A model generated the notes under the pieces. That model had not been told where the DNA came from, searched no databases, and was given only the letters and a program-made list of their open reading frames with translations. From contig CM065309.1 in NCBI GenBank assembly GCA_033032175.1, positions 17,608,001 through 17,672,000 of the forward strand: 64,000 nucleotides of DNA. Reading direction: 5' to 3'. Positions 23,005 to 34,244 of the stretch are shown here, one piece after another. Positions within the stretch are counted from its first letter, which is position 1. Each line of letters opens with the position of its first letter. Position numbers and translations under genes: made by a program. Source of the stretch: Saturnia japonica (Eukaryota > Arthropoda > Insecta > Lepidoptera > Saturniidae).

Positions 23005-23805
23005 AGGGTTCTACCAATGACGTTTTATAAATAGACGCGTGATATTATGCCTAAAAGAAATTTGAAAACGTTACAAATTCTGTTATCAGCATCTGGAAAC
23101 AAAAGAGATAGAAAATCACAGCGTAATGCGGAAATTCTGTTGTCAAAAAAGGATAAAAGTTTCTTCTCGCTCACGCCGGTATCAAGTCGAAAGTGAACTG
23201 AGAGCAATGCCCATCATTCACGATGGCATGTACAAATCATCAATACCATAACTATTTATAAAATATCATTGGGTTATATCGTGTTGGGCCACATCGTCAC
23301 AAAACAAATAGTTGTATTGAAATTTATTATTATCACTAAAGTAATATAGTAAGTAAAATCAAACGCACTTTAGTCGTAGAGGTAAAAAAAATACGTATCA
23401 ACCAGTTTCCTTGGAAGTTACTCGTTATTGTTAATTGAACGTTATCAAATTAATTTCCTAACAACGTTAGAGCACGCAGTATAGTCTGCAGACCGTGTTT
23501 TCCATTCGATAGATACATCCTACATATGAATCGTTAGATTTGGTTCAGTTGTTTAGCTGTACGACTTAATTATAATTTTTTCATCAAACATTTGTATGTC
23601 CAATTAAGTATTATTGGTTATTGGCTATTATTAATGACTTTGATTTATGTGGATCGGTGTGGGCATTTCATAAATATATAATTTCATATTTCTATTTTAT
23701 GCATGTTTGGATTACATATTATAATATAAGGTTGAATCATAATAATTATTTATAAATAAGAATAATTATATTGTCTTCATAAATATTTGCTCGTTCTTTT
23801 TTTAA
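23005..23805. other. AT-rich sequence, no feature seen
   Basis: No recognisable frame, terminus or repeat was found in this interval. Confidence 0.45.
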
Positions 23806-23809
23806 CCGA

Positions 23810-24045
23810 CTTCTACAAAAGACGGGAAGTTACTCAATTCGAATGTATTTTTTTTCTGGAATGTTCAACCATAACTTGTTTGTTCATGAAGCGATTTGGA
23901 TGATTCTTTTTTGTTGGATAGGGGATACCTCAAGGGTGGTCCCATTTTAATTTTATTGGCATTGGACCTTCAACTTCGAAGATACACCAGGGAACTCTTC
24001 AAAATAATAGAAGTTGCTTTTCTTTTTAGTTAACAATTGTCTTGT
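23810..24045 (+). repeat. TTAA-flanked CCGACTTC repeat, 3' truncated
   Basis: It starts TTAACCGACTTC as in the complete element at 27164-27429 and shares 'ggcattggaccttcaactt' and 'cgaagatacaccaggga'. It ends without its second terminal repeat and is followed at once by an F1 SINE. Confidence 0.6.
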
Positions 24046-24054
24046 TATAGTTAT

Positions 24055-24290
24055 CGGTTTAGTAGTTAGCATAGTTCTCACCATCGTTAGCATGCTAAGC
24101 CTAGTGGAAAATTTTCTCACAAGTGCAGCTGCTGAAATACACCTATGTATGCTTGGCGACAGATTTTCAATTTGAGGGTGATAGCTAGCCAGGAGAGCAC
24201 TAGAAAACAGTTTCATTCCAAGGATTCGAACTCACGTCGATCGACGTGATGTACGTACACGCTACCATTGAGCAATTACTTTCCAGTTCT
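24055..24290 (-). repeat. tRNA-derived SINE, family F1
   Basis: The minus-strand head is at the right, 'ttgctcaatggtagcgtgta'. The B-box region is 'gagttcgaatcc' (about 24223-24234) and the body includes 'tagctagccagg'. Confidence 0.65.
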
Positions 24291-24499
24291 GTGATCTTTA
24301 AATATAAATAAATAAGAACTATAATTAAAATCATTAGTTGCGTTTGATATAGGAATAAGGTGAAAAAAATTGTTTTTCATACACAGTTTTCAGGTTTGAG
24401 GCTGTTATATATTTTCGCGATATAGACACTCACTAAGAACGGACTTTACGAAAGTCCCATCCAAAATATTGAAGTCGTGTATATAAACACACCTGTATA

Positions 24500-24762
24500 T
24501 TATATACTATAAAGCTCAAAAGATTATTTGTTTGAACGCGCTAATCTCTGGAACTACTGGTCAAATTAGAAAAAAAAAAAATCATTTTATAACTAGTATA
24601 TTAATTGATGAAGATTGCAGGCTATATAATTTCACGCTACACCCTAAGAGTAAACATGAAAATTAAACAATCTGGCATTCCATAGACGAGTGCAACGATA
24701 GGCTAAACGGGTGCGTTGGCAGCTCAAACTTAACACAGGTGAAACCGTGGGTCAAAGCTAGT
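24500..24762 (+). mobile_element. Helitron-like non-autonomous element
   Basis: It contains 'tttgaacgcgctaatctctg' and 'ggctatataatttcacgc', and ends 'gaaaccgtgggtcaaag' then CTAGT at 24758-24762. The 5' end is diverged, so the start is approximate. Confidence 0.45.
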
Positions 24763-24769
24763 ATACATT

Positions 24770-26320
24770 TATAGTAGCTCTTTGGTGTTGCTTAATCAAT
24801 GTATGTTGTATATATATTTGATACATTCACGATGTTACAACATTACTCGTAATGAATAATCGATTTACTACCGTTAATCTGTCTGGTATTTGACAAATGA
24901 TCTCCCGAGCCCACACAGCCACGTTGCGTTGCAACCGTTCGCGACAATCGTTTACTATTAATAACCGATTATTATTATATCCAATAACTGCCACTTCGTT
25001 ATTTCATATTGTTACAACGAAACGAAACTAGCTTGTCGACACAACAAAACTTTAAACGTGTTGTCAAATCATAATAATAATAATATATTAATGACATAAG
25101 AGATCTTTATTATTTAGTCGGATTTATTGCATGGTTTTATTTTCATTTTACTTAAGTTTTGTAAGAAATAATTATAGTCGTCTATTTAAACAAATAATTT
25201 TCATAATATAACAAACACAAGCACACAATGAAAATACTGTTTCCCAGGAGTACCATCTCTATGTATGAGAAAAGTGTCCGTCGAAAAGCATCAAATTTGG
25301 GTGGCGACATGGTATTGCTTAAATTTTAAAGATAGCTCCAAAGTTATTATTTTTCTATTTTCGCCCACTTGGACAACTTTTCACTCCACAAACTTTTCCC
25401 ATTGCTTAATAATTTTTCTTAGTTTTAAATCAGTAAAAACAATAAAACCACGAAAAATAATTATTCCCTCATGCTACACACTAGCTCCATTTTGTTGCTT
25501 ACGGCGGGACAATTTTTCAACACATACTTTCGTAGTTAAAATTATTACACGGATCTGTCATCAGAACTGCGTAAGTTATTTTTGATAATAGTATAGCTAC
25601 CGAGTAGAGCTGTGATCTTTTATCGGAATTAAAATACAAGTTATGCCTTTTGTTTCTACTTCTATACACAGTAATAGAAAAAAAGTTATATCATTTTTAT
25701 CGTAATTTAATATAATGGTTAAAATATCTTAGTATTTACAAGAACTATATCTGATGAACTATGAATATCCGATAACTATATCTGATGAACTATATCCAAG
25801 AATGAGAAAATTTGCCAGGAAGGTATGTTCAGCATATTAAATTTTACATTTACATACATACATTTTTTTATATCACAAAACTACCTGGATTCCTCACACC
25901 TTTTTAGGACATTTAAGGAAAGGATACTTTAAAAAATGTTAAGAAATAGTTACTCTTTACCACATTCTCTTATACGTTACGCGAGAGTAATATCTCAAAA
26001 ACGTAACACATAGAAACGGGCACTTGTGTTAAACAATCAAATTATTCTATAGCTAATAATGTACGAATTTTGCATAAGAAAAAGATTCACATTGAAACTT
26101 GTGTAGCACATTCATGTCGTGCATGAAATTGTATTCGTATGAATAATGAAAGACTGTCGATGATAGTTTGAGAACACAATTAACACAAAAGCGAAATTAT
26201 TTAGAGCGTTGAATTGCATGTGAAGTTGCAAATACGACAAATCGATCTAATTTGTAGACATAGACTTGTACATTCCTTATCATTTTGTTACTAATTGAGT
26301 CATCTATTATATTCAGTCGA
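24770..26320. other. AT-rich sequence, no convincing gene
   Basis: A 106-codon chance-like frame at 25265-25585 (+) is low-complexity and hydrophobic, with no motif. A short near-duplicate of 'actatatctgatgaactat' occurs at about 25745 and 25780. Nothing else is seen. Confidence 0.4.
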
Positions 26321-26329
26321 GAATGAAAT

Positions 26330-26710
26330 GAAATGAAACTTGGACTTATACTGTTAAGGATTGTGCTAAAATTTAGAAGTTTTGATAGAAAGAACCTTGA
26401 GTCAAGTTGTGATAATAGATTTCTTGATAGTACTATGAAAGTGTCTAAAAAGTTCAGTAGTAATACGTTAGCACAGTATGGATATGTCATGAGGAGGGAT
26501 GAAAGTCATATAACTAGAACAGTGTTAAGTATGAAGGTGGACGGATATAGAAGTAGAGGATGACCGGAGATAGTATGTATAAATTGTGAGGAATAATATG
26601 TTTATAAAAGGTAAAAATAGAGATGACAAATGACAGCTGTTAGAGGAGAGCAGAAAAGGAAAAAAAATTTTTTGTCCCTAATTTGGCTGAATAAGGTTAA
26701 GAAAAGAAAC
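26330..26710 (+). pseudogene. LINE ORF2 C-terminal fragment
   Basis: The frame from 26333 reads to QYGYVMRRDESHITRTVLSM and KVDGYRSRG then stop. Out-of-frame text continues toward KKNFLSLIWL near 26670. The pattern G-x-V-x-R ... V-L-x-M ... G-R-x-R-G is the usual closing region of several insect LINE ORF2 proteins. It is the same family as 4785-4925, judging from the final segment. Confidence 0.55.
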
Positions 26711-26714
26711 ACTA

Positions 26715-27155
26715 CCATCTCATGCTCTGACACTTAATAAATTAGTCTTAATATTTCCAGGAGATTTAATTTGCTAATTTGAGAATCATTTAATATCTTA
26801 AAGCATAGGTATGTAAGATAGAATATTTCTATAAAAATAACACCAAAAGTCAATATTGAAAGACCGTTGTTTCTATAAATCATTATAGTAATGAAACTAA
26901 CGAAGCCGTTCTTCCTTTTCAACTTTCAACATTTAGGTTTTAGAATATGGATGACATAATCATATCAGAGATCTTCAGTTTAAGTTATGGACTTAATGTG
27001 AAGATAAAAAGGCACCTAAAATCTATTTTTAAATGTTAAATGTTTATGAATGAACGTTTAAGAATTTGCCGACAAGTTTATAAACATAGTGCTCGTAAAA
27101 CAATCCACGTAAATGATGACGTCACTTCCGAAGGACTATTCAAACTTTTGTAAAC
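26715..27155. other. AT-rich sequence, no feature seen
   Basis: Only short AT-driven frames. No repeat or terminus was recognised. Confidence 0.4.
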
Positions 27156-27163
27156 TCTTTTAA

Positions 27164-27429
27164 CCGACTTCAAACAAAATAATTTTTATCAAAAAAAGAA
27201 AACCAAATTCAATGATTTTGAAGAGTTTTCTGGTTTATCTTCGAAGTTGAAGGTCCAATGCCAATGAAGGTATTGAGGTATACTCTTTCCAAAAAAAAAA
27301 AGAATTATCTAAATCGGTTCATAAACAAAGAAGTTATGGCTGAACATCCATTTAATATGTATACTTATATTATATACATACATACTTATACACATTCGAA
27401 TTTCGCAACCTCCGTCTTTTTGAAGTCGG
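27164..27429 (-). mobile_element. TTAA-flanked MITE, complete
   Basis: Terminal inverted repeats CCGACTTCAAA are at both ends, each bordered by TTAA (27160-27163 and 27430-27433). This is the hallmark target site of piggyBac-type elements. At 266 bp it has no coding capacity. The interior matches the truncated copies at 8375, 23810, 40190 and 45105. The piggyBac link is an inference from the TTAA. Confidence 0.6.
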
Positions 27430-27433
27430 TTAA

Positions 27434-27645
27434 AAAGGAGGTGGTTTTCAATTCGAATGTTTTTTTTTTGTATGTTCAGCCATAACTTCTTTGTTTATAA
27501 ACCGATTTGGATAATTATTTTTTTCTTACCTACTTTAATTTCCTTGGCATCGGACATTGAATTTCGAAGATACACCAGGGAATCCCTCAAAACCATTGAA
27601 GTTGATTTCCTTTTTGTTAAAAATTGTCTCGTTCGTTTTAAATGA
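27434..27645 (+). repeat. TTAA-flanked CCGACTTC repeat, inverted neighbour
   Basis: This is the same repeat in the opposite orientation, starting 'aaaggaggtgg' immediately after the right TTAA of the previous element. The two form a head-to-head pair. The short frames on both strands here are repeat shadows. Confidence 0.6.
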
Positions 27646-27957
27646 AAACTGGTTTCAACATTAACATTAGACCAGAACATTTTAAAAGAAAGCATTATTT
27701 TACGATTCAACGAGGAATTTCTAAGCTCTATGAAAAAATTACGTATACTCGTTAGGTACTTATCATAGAAAGATCCAAATAGAAAGCAGTCGTATCTCAA
27801 TGAAAGTTGTAAAGTTTTTAAACATATTATGAATACACAATGTAAAACAAGTTTTATAATATTTTATGTAAATAGGTATATAGAATATTGCACAAACTCG
27901 CGAGCATTTTCTTTATCGTGTACCTAGACTAAGTATTGCGAAATTAAAATAATTATA

Positions 27958-27989
27958 CAAGGTGTCCAGAAAGGGTATCGGGTATTTGT
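27958..27989 (+). repeat. Mariner left terminal inverted repeat
   Basis: 32 bp, identical to the reverse complement of 32666-32697. It contains 'gaaagggtatcgggtattt' and is preceded by TA. A 25-base part of it (from 27965) recurs at 31402, where the outer 7 bases are missing. Confidence 0.9.
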
Positions 27990-28073
27990 TTTCGCGCCAT
28001 ATTCGAAACGGGGCGTCTAAAGGGTGCGGGGAGGGGTTCGTGGCGTCCGCCATTTTGTGGAGTTTTAGTCACG

Positions 28074-29075
28074 ATGGAACAGTACTCGGGGACGCATCGC
28101 GCATTTTGCGTACGAGCGTATTATCGTAATGGTGATTCAATAGTGACTGCTCAACGTCTCTATCGTGCGGAATATCGTACACGCCACGCGCCAAGTGACG
28201 ATAGCATTAGGAAATGGATCAGGATGTTCGAGAATACAGATGCGACAGTTAAAATTCAAAACTCTGGTCATCCTTGTTCAGTTCGCGATGAAGAAACAAT
28301 TGAAGAAGTTGAGGCGTCGGTTCGTCAAAATCCGTCTTTATCCATCCGAAAGCGAAGCCAAGCGTTGAACATCAAAAAATCGTCTTTACATTCGATTTTA
28401 AAGAAAGACTTACATCTAAAAGCCTATAAAATTCAATTGGTTCAAGAATTGAAGGATACGGACTATGCTAATCGACTGAATTTTGCGAACGAAATGCTGC
28501 AGCGATTTAACAACTTTAACAACATACTGTTCAGTGACGAAGCAAATTTTCACCTGAATGGTCATGTTAATAAGCAGAATTGTCGGTACTGGGCAGTGGA
28601 GAATCCGAGACGAAAGCATGAACGACCCCTGCATAGCCCAAAGGTCGTTGTTTGGGCCGCTATGTCTGCTAAAGGCATAATTGGTCCTTATTTTCATGAA
28701 GATCAACGAGGCCGAGCAATTAATGTGAATAGTGACCGTTATTGCGATATGTTGCGAAATTTTTTGGTCCCAGAGTTGCAGGAGTTTGCAGGTTTCAACT
28801 CAAGAACGTGGTTCCAGCAAGATGGGGCCACTTGCCATACCTCAAATGACTCAATGGAAGTTGTTAACGAATTATTCCCTAATAAAGTCATTTCGCGAAG
28901 GGGTAACATCAACTGGCCTCCCAGAAGCCCTGACCTTAGCCCGCTTGACTATTTTGCATGGGGATACCTTAAAAGTAAGGTTTATCAAAACAATCCGACG
29001 AATCTAACCCAGTTAAAGCAAAACATCAGGTCAGAAATGGCAGCAATATCGATAGCTATGTGTCAACGTGAATAA
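28074..29075 (+). pseudogene. Mariner transposase, 3' truncated copy
   Basis: 333 codons; residues 1-332 equal those of the downstream copy, then one Glu and a stop replace the last 27 residues. The catalytic triad is complete (see the other copy). The break is at 29070, where coding sequence gives way abruptly to the AT-rich block. If real, the protein lacks only the C-terminal tail and would be separated from its own right terminal repeat. If the block is an assembly artefact, this and the next entry are one gene. Confidence 0.8.
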
Positions 29076-31401
29076 TTAAAATATTTAATTAGTTATTAAA
29101 AAGAAATAAAAATTAACTAATAAAAATAAAAAATATAAAACTGTTTTTTTTATAAAAAATTAATTAAAGGAATTATTTAATTTAAGACAAAAAAAATTTA
29201 AAATTTTGCTTTGAAAATTGAAACCTTTCTTTCTAAATTCTTTCTAAATTTTTTTTTTTTTTTTTAAAAAATTTTAAAATAAATAAAATTTAAAAAAATC
29301 GTAAATTAAAATTATTTTATTAAAAATAAAAACAAAAAAATTTGTTTAACCCAGGTGAGACCTCTTTTGCCAGGGGCTCTAGGAACAACAATTAAAACCA
29401 TTCGATACAGCTTGCGAGAAAAAATGAAAAAAATTCTCGGGCACGAAAAAATTTATATTAAAACCATAATATAAAAAAAATTTCCCCTCAATCACTCGTT
29501 CACAGGTGCCCCAAAAGATAGTTAACCTTAGATGTATTTTTTACAAAAACCACCGGTGTAAATACACTTTGGTTTATCGTATTTCCCCAAACACCTTTTC
29601 CGTAAAATATTTTCCCAAGACCCGTTCCCTTAGAAACATTCCACATGTTTTTTTTTTCCTATGCATTTTAAAAATTTCTTTTATTAATTTGTTTTTTTTA
29701 TTTATTTTTAAATAAAAAAAACGAAAATAAAAAAATCTTTATATTTTTATCTCCGGGGTTTTGAAGCATTTTTGATTTTATACAACCATTCGTAAGAAAA
29801 AAAATTGTTTTTTTTAAAAAAAATGTTATGTTAATGCCGGGCATTATTTTGGCGGCAATAATCATAAGTAAGGAGACCAAATGCTTTCTAGAGAAACGTT
29901 ATCCATTTTTTTTAAAACAATTACTTTAAAGATTCTTAAAATTAATTCAAATAATATCCCTAAAAAACTTTTTTTATTAAAACTTTTAAAAAAAAATTTT
30001 TTTAACTCCAGGTAGTCCTTTTTTGCAGGCTCTAGGAACAATTATTAAAACCTATTCGAATACCGCTAGAAATTCAATTCCATACACAACAAAATAGTTT
30101 TTAACAATTCATAAATTTTAACTTGTTTCATTTTAATTATATGGAAGAATTACTTGTTTTAACCCTTTGTTAGTAGTTTATTATAAAAGCGGCGGTAACC
30201 ACTTGAAAAAGAAACAGTTTTTTTACGGCAGAAAAGTCATCCGGTCATTTAATCAAAAATTAAATAATTGAAAAAGAAAAATTAAAAAGAAATTTCGAAA
30301 AACCTGAAACATTAAATGGTTGGCAAAAATTAATTTTAAAAAAAAATTGGAAAAAAAACTTCTGATTTTATATAATTTCAATCTTTCTCATCTAAATGTT
30401 GTTTTTATATTTTTAATTCATATTGTTGTTATTTTGGGTTAAATTTTTTTGTTAGGTAAATTTTTAAAAATTTAAATTTTTTTTTACTAAGGATATATTT
30501 TTTTGTACATTTTATTGTTTTTTTGGGACAGGGCCTTTATTTTGTGCTATACGGATAAAAATTTTTTTTTAATTTTGTTTTCTACGATTTAAACTGTTTA
30601 TTGGCGAAATTTCAGTACTATTTCTTTAAAAAAAAATAAATTTTGAAGAAAAAATTTTTTTTGTTGTTTTAAGTTAACCCAATAACTAAAAATTTTTATA
30701 GAGAATAAAAAAAATTTATATATGATTCCAAAAAATAAAGTCAGAAGGTGAATAGAACGGAATTTTGTTAATTTTTATAAATTCTAGTTAACCCCCTTAC
30801 TATTTAACTTTCAACTTTTTTAAAAAAATAAAATTAATAAAAATAATTTTGTTTGTTTTTTTTTTATTTAAAATTTAAAAATTTAAAAAAAAATTCGCAA
30901 ACAAAAATTGGGGTTAATTTAACAATTTTTTTTTCCTGATTTCAATTTCCTTAATTTTTTTTAAAAAAAAAACAAAAATTCCCTTTTTGGGATTTTATTT
31001 AAATTGAATTTTTACTTTGATAAAATCTTTTTTAAAAAAATTTTTATTAAGTAAATTTAAATACAACAAAAATTCGATTAATTTTTTTTTTAAACGTCCT
31101 TTTGTTAGAAGTTAAAAATAAATTTCTTTAAAAAAAAGGTTAAAAATTAAATTTAAAAATTAATTAATTAAAATTAATAAAAAATTTTATATAAAAATTT
31201 TCTTTTTATTTAAAAAAATGTTAGTAAATTATTTAAACTATATTTAAAAAATATGGGGAAAATAAGGGAGCGAATGAATTAAAGAAAAATGAAAAAAAAA
31301 AATTTTCCATTGAATAAAAAACTAAATTATTCGTTATTATTATTATAAGAATTAAAAACAAAATAACTTTAATAAAAACTTCTTTATTATTGTTTAGAAG
31401 T
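29071..31401. other. Extremely AT-rich homopolymer block
   Basis: 2,331 bp dominated by A-runs and T-runs, unlike any other part of the window. It has no credible gene. A 70-90-bp segment is present twice (29339-29430 and 29995-30080, sharing 'gctctaggaacaa'), the copies differing mainly by single-base insertions and deletions in homopolymers. That error profile is typical of unpolished long reads. An insertion of foreign AT-rich DNA remains possible; I recognise no viral, mitochondrial or symbiont gene in it. Confidence 0.6.
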
Positions 31402-31510
31402 TCCAGAAAGGGTATCGGGTATTTGTTTTCGCGCCATATTCGAAACGGGGCGTCTAAAGGGTGCGGGGAGGGGTTCGTGGCGTCCGCCATTTTGTGGAGT
31501 TTTAGTCACG

Positions 31511-32590
31511 ATGGAACAGTACTCGGGGACGCATCGCGCATTTTGCGTACGAGCGTATTATCGTAATGGTGATTCAATAGTGACTGCTCAACGTCTCTAT
31601 CGTGCGGAATATCGTACACGCCACGCGCCAAGTGACGATAGCATTAGGAAATGGATCAGGATGTTCGAGAATACAGATGCGACAGTTAAAATTCAAAACT
31701 CTGGTCATCCTTGTTCAGTTCGCGATGAAGAAACAATTGAAGAAGTTGAGGCGTCGGTTCGTCAAAATCCGTCTTTATCCATCCGAAAGCGAAGCCAAGC
31801 GTTGAACATCAAAAAATCGTCTTTACATTCGATTTTAAAGAAAGACTTACATCTAAAAGCCTATAAAATTCAATTGGTTCAAGAATTGAAGGATACGGAC
31901 TATGCTAATCGACTGAATTTTGCGAACGAAATGCTGCAGCGATTTAACAACTTTAACAACATACTGTTCAGTGACGAAGCAAATTTTCACCTGAATGGTC
32001 ATGTTAATAAGCAGAATTGTCGGTACTGGGCAGTGGAGAATCCGAGACGAAAGCATGAACGACCCCTGCATAGCCCAAAGGTCGTTGTTTGGGCCGCTAT
32101 GTCTGCTAAAGGCATAATTGGTCCTTATTTTCATGAAGATCAACGAGGCCGAGCAATTAATGTGAATAGTGACCGTTATTGCGATATGTTGCGAAATTTT
32201 TTGGTCCCAGAGTTGCAGGAGTTTGCAGGTTTCAACTCAAGAACGTGGTTCCAGCAAGATGGGGCCACTTGCCATACCTCAAATGACTCAATGGAAGTTG
32301 TTAACGAATTATTCCCTAATAAAGTCATTTCGCGAAGGGGTAACATCAACTGGCCTCCCAGAAGCCCTGACCTTAGCCCGCTTGACTATTTTGCATGGGG
32401 ATACCTTAAAAGTAAGGTTTATCAAAACAATCCGACGAATCTAACCCAGTTAAAGCAAAACATCAGGTCAGAAATGGCAGCAATATCGATAGCTATGTGT
32501 CAACGTGTTATCGCCAATCTTCGTTTCCGTTTAGAAGAGTGCCAGCAACGTAACGGTCATCATTTGGATAACATCATCTTTTCCAAATAA
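31511..32590 (+). CDS. Mariner-family transposase, DD41D, full length
   Basis: The 359-residue transposase is of usual mariner length and is predicted to cut and join element ends. Two helix-turn-helix-like segments lie at about residues 5-55 and 80-115. The catalytic triad is D155 (LFSDEANFH), D250 (WFQQDGATCH) and D292 (SPDLSPLDYF). The 41 residues between the last two make it a DD41D mariner, the spacing I associate with the rosa/Visitor lineage. The start at 31511 follows 'gtcacg' and matches copy 1. No frameshift or stop interrupts it, and a right terminal repeat lies 75 bp downstream, so this copy could be functional. Confidence 0.9.
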   Translation: MEQYSGTHRAFCVRAYYRNGDSIVTAQRLYRAEYRTRHAPSDDSIRKWIRMFENTDATVKIQNSGHPCSVRDEETIEEVEASVRQNPSLSIRKRSQALNIKKSSLHSILKKDLHLKAYKIQLVQELKDTDYANRLNFANEMLQRFNNFNNILFSDEANFHLNGHVNKQNCRYWAVENPRRKHERPLHSPKVVVWAAMSAKGIIGPYFHEDQRGRAINVNSDRYCDMLRNFLVPELQEFAGFNSRTWFQQDGATCHTSNDSMEVVNELFPNKVISRRGNINWPPRSPDLSPLDYFAWGYLKSKVYQNNPTNLTQLKQNIRSEMAAISIAMCQRVIANLRFRLEECQQRNGHHLDNIIFSK

Positions 32591-32665
32591 TTCTCCAATT
32601 CATATGCTAATAATAAACAATAAACTTTTTTATTGCATACAAATAATTTTTGTTTCATTGAGCTT

Positions 32666-32697
32666 ACAAATACCCGATACCCTTTCTGGACACCTTG
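32666..32697 (-). repeat. Mariner right terminal inverted repeat
   Basis: Exact reverse complement of the left repeat over 32 bp, followed by the TA target duplication. Confidence 0.9.
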
Positions 32698-32701
32698 TAT
32701 A

Positions 32702-34240
32702 TTTAGATAAAGAAACCCAATTAGTGAGTACATATGAATATTTTCTTTTTGTTATATGTTTCTACGATTTAAACATGTAAGGCAAATAATACAATTTCTA
32801 GTAAATTATAGTTTTACTTTATTAGGTTATGTTTATTTGTATATTTCGTCAATATATTGTCACACCCATGAGTAATGAAAATGTACGTAAATAATTATTC
32901 ATACCCAATAAAACAAAAGTCAAACAAACTCACTATTCAGATGTTCACTACACTGTGATCGTACTAACAGTCCCCTACTACAGTCTACTCTATGATTCTC
33001 TTGTAAATTTATTTCTTTTATCACTTTTTTACCCAAAACAAAACTTTTCTGGCTCTTTTCTTCGAACTATCTACACTGTTTACCTTAAGGGCCCTGGAGC
33101 TGGCTTTGACATCTATCCTTTTTTGGCTATCCTGACTTGAGACACGGTTTGCTTGTATACCCAAAAAAAAAGAGGTTTGAAATTACTAGAATGACCTTGA
33201 ACTTTACGAAATCGTTTTAAAGGGGAAGTGTACTATTTTTAATCATTGTTTGTTTCATTACGTAATTGGATGTCTGAAGAATTGGAAGTTTTGAATGTGT
33301 GTGTGAACTGCCATATATTTTTTATCTATGAATACATATTCGATGTGTCTAGTAGAGTCCTACACATTTCCAGATATTCCTAGAATAGTGATTTTAATAA
33401 CACCTGAAAATATAGGTCATTGCATATAACTTTAACTTATTGATTCATGGTTATATTTTTTATTTAAAGTTTTTACTAATTAAGAATAGTTTTCATTGTT
33501 ATGTTTTAACGTAATTAAGAAAACGCCAAAACAAATTATGTCCTAATTAGCTTTTTATTAACATTTTTTATAATAAAATGCGCAATAAAACACGTGTCCG
33601 CGAAATGTCTTCATTTGCACAAAGTTTATAATTAAAATAATACGCTCGTTAATGTAGGTCAAGATTACAATGATAGACGGTAAATTTGTGCAATTGGCAC
33701 TTATTGCAGGATGAGCTGTTTGCCTTTAGTTAACACTGTTCTTTATCTTATTGTTCCAATCTGACCGTTTCTATATTTTGGACATATTACCTATTCAGTA
33801 GAAATAAAAACGATAATTTCGTTGTTTTGCTGTTTTAAAGAATATTACTTGTTTGTTTATTGTTTTCCATGCGAGATACAAGATTATTGAGATACTTGTC
33901 TTCGATTGGATAGCGACTATGCGAATCATGTTTTGATTTTCATTTGTGAAGACCGGACCCATGAAGTGGCAAGGGCTTTATACTCGACTAGGTTGCAATG
34001 AACTATATAGTTACTATACCGTATAGTTAAAAATATATCGACGGTGCAAAGACTAATTGACTAAAGTGTGAATTTTGTCACTCTTTTCATTGTCGAGTTA
34101 TCATAACGCCTAGGTTTAGCTCGTAACGTAGATTATATTGCACTCATGGCTGTTTCATAATCATTGATTCCGATAGGATTTTAAAACATTTTTTTAGTTT
34201 CATGCTTAGATAAATAATATATATTTGAATTTTTATATAC
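32702..34240. other. AT-rich sequence with one LINE scrap
   Basis: 'ttaccttaagggccctggag' at about 33079-33098 is a minus-strand scrap of the Jockey-like LINE 3' end. No gene is seen elsewhere. Confidence 0.4.
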
Positions 34241-34244
34241 GACG

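Larger units (their letters stand above)
27958..32697 (+). mobile_element. Mariner (DD41D) locus with internal duplication
   Basis: Perfect 32-bp terminal inverted repeats (27958-27989 and 32666-32697, beginning CAAGGTGTCCAG) are flanked by TA on each side (27956-27957, 32698-32699). Inside are a transposase copy lacking its last codons, a 2,331-bp AT-rich homopolymer block, and a second, complete transposase copy. Bases 27965-29070 and 31402-32507 appear identical. Removing 29071-32507 would leave a 1.3-kb element, the normal mariner size. The interior is either a rearrangement or an assembly error. Confidence 0.85.

Noticed and set aside
25265..25585. 106-codon plus-strand frame
   Set aside because: Low-complexity, Phe/Ser/Thr-rich translation of AT-rich DNA without any domain.
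29071..31401. Mitochondrial insertion, viral genome piece or AT-rich symbiont DNA
   Set aside because: No mitochondrial, viral or bacterial gene could be recognised and no sustained frame exists; kept only as a possibility to be tested.
31233..31490. 85-codon minus-strand frame overlapping the second mariner's left end
   Set aside because: Crosses the junction between the AT-rich block and the mariner terminal region; chance frame.
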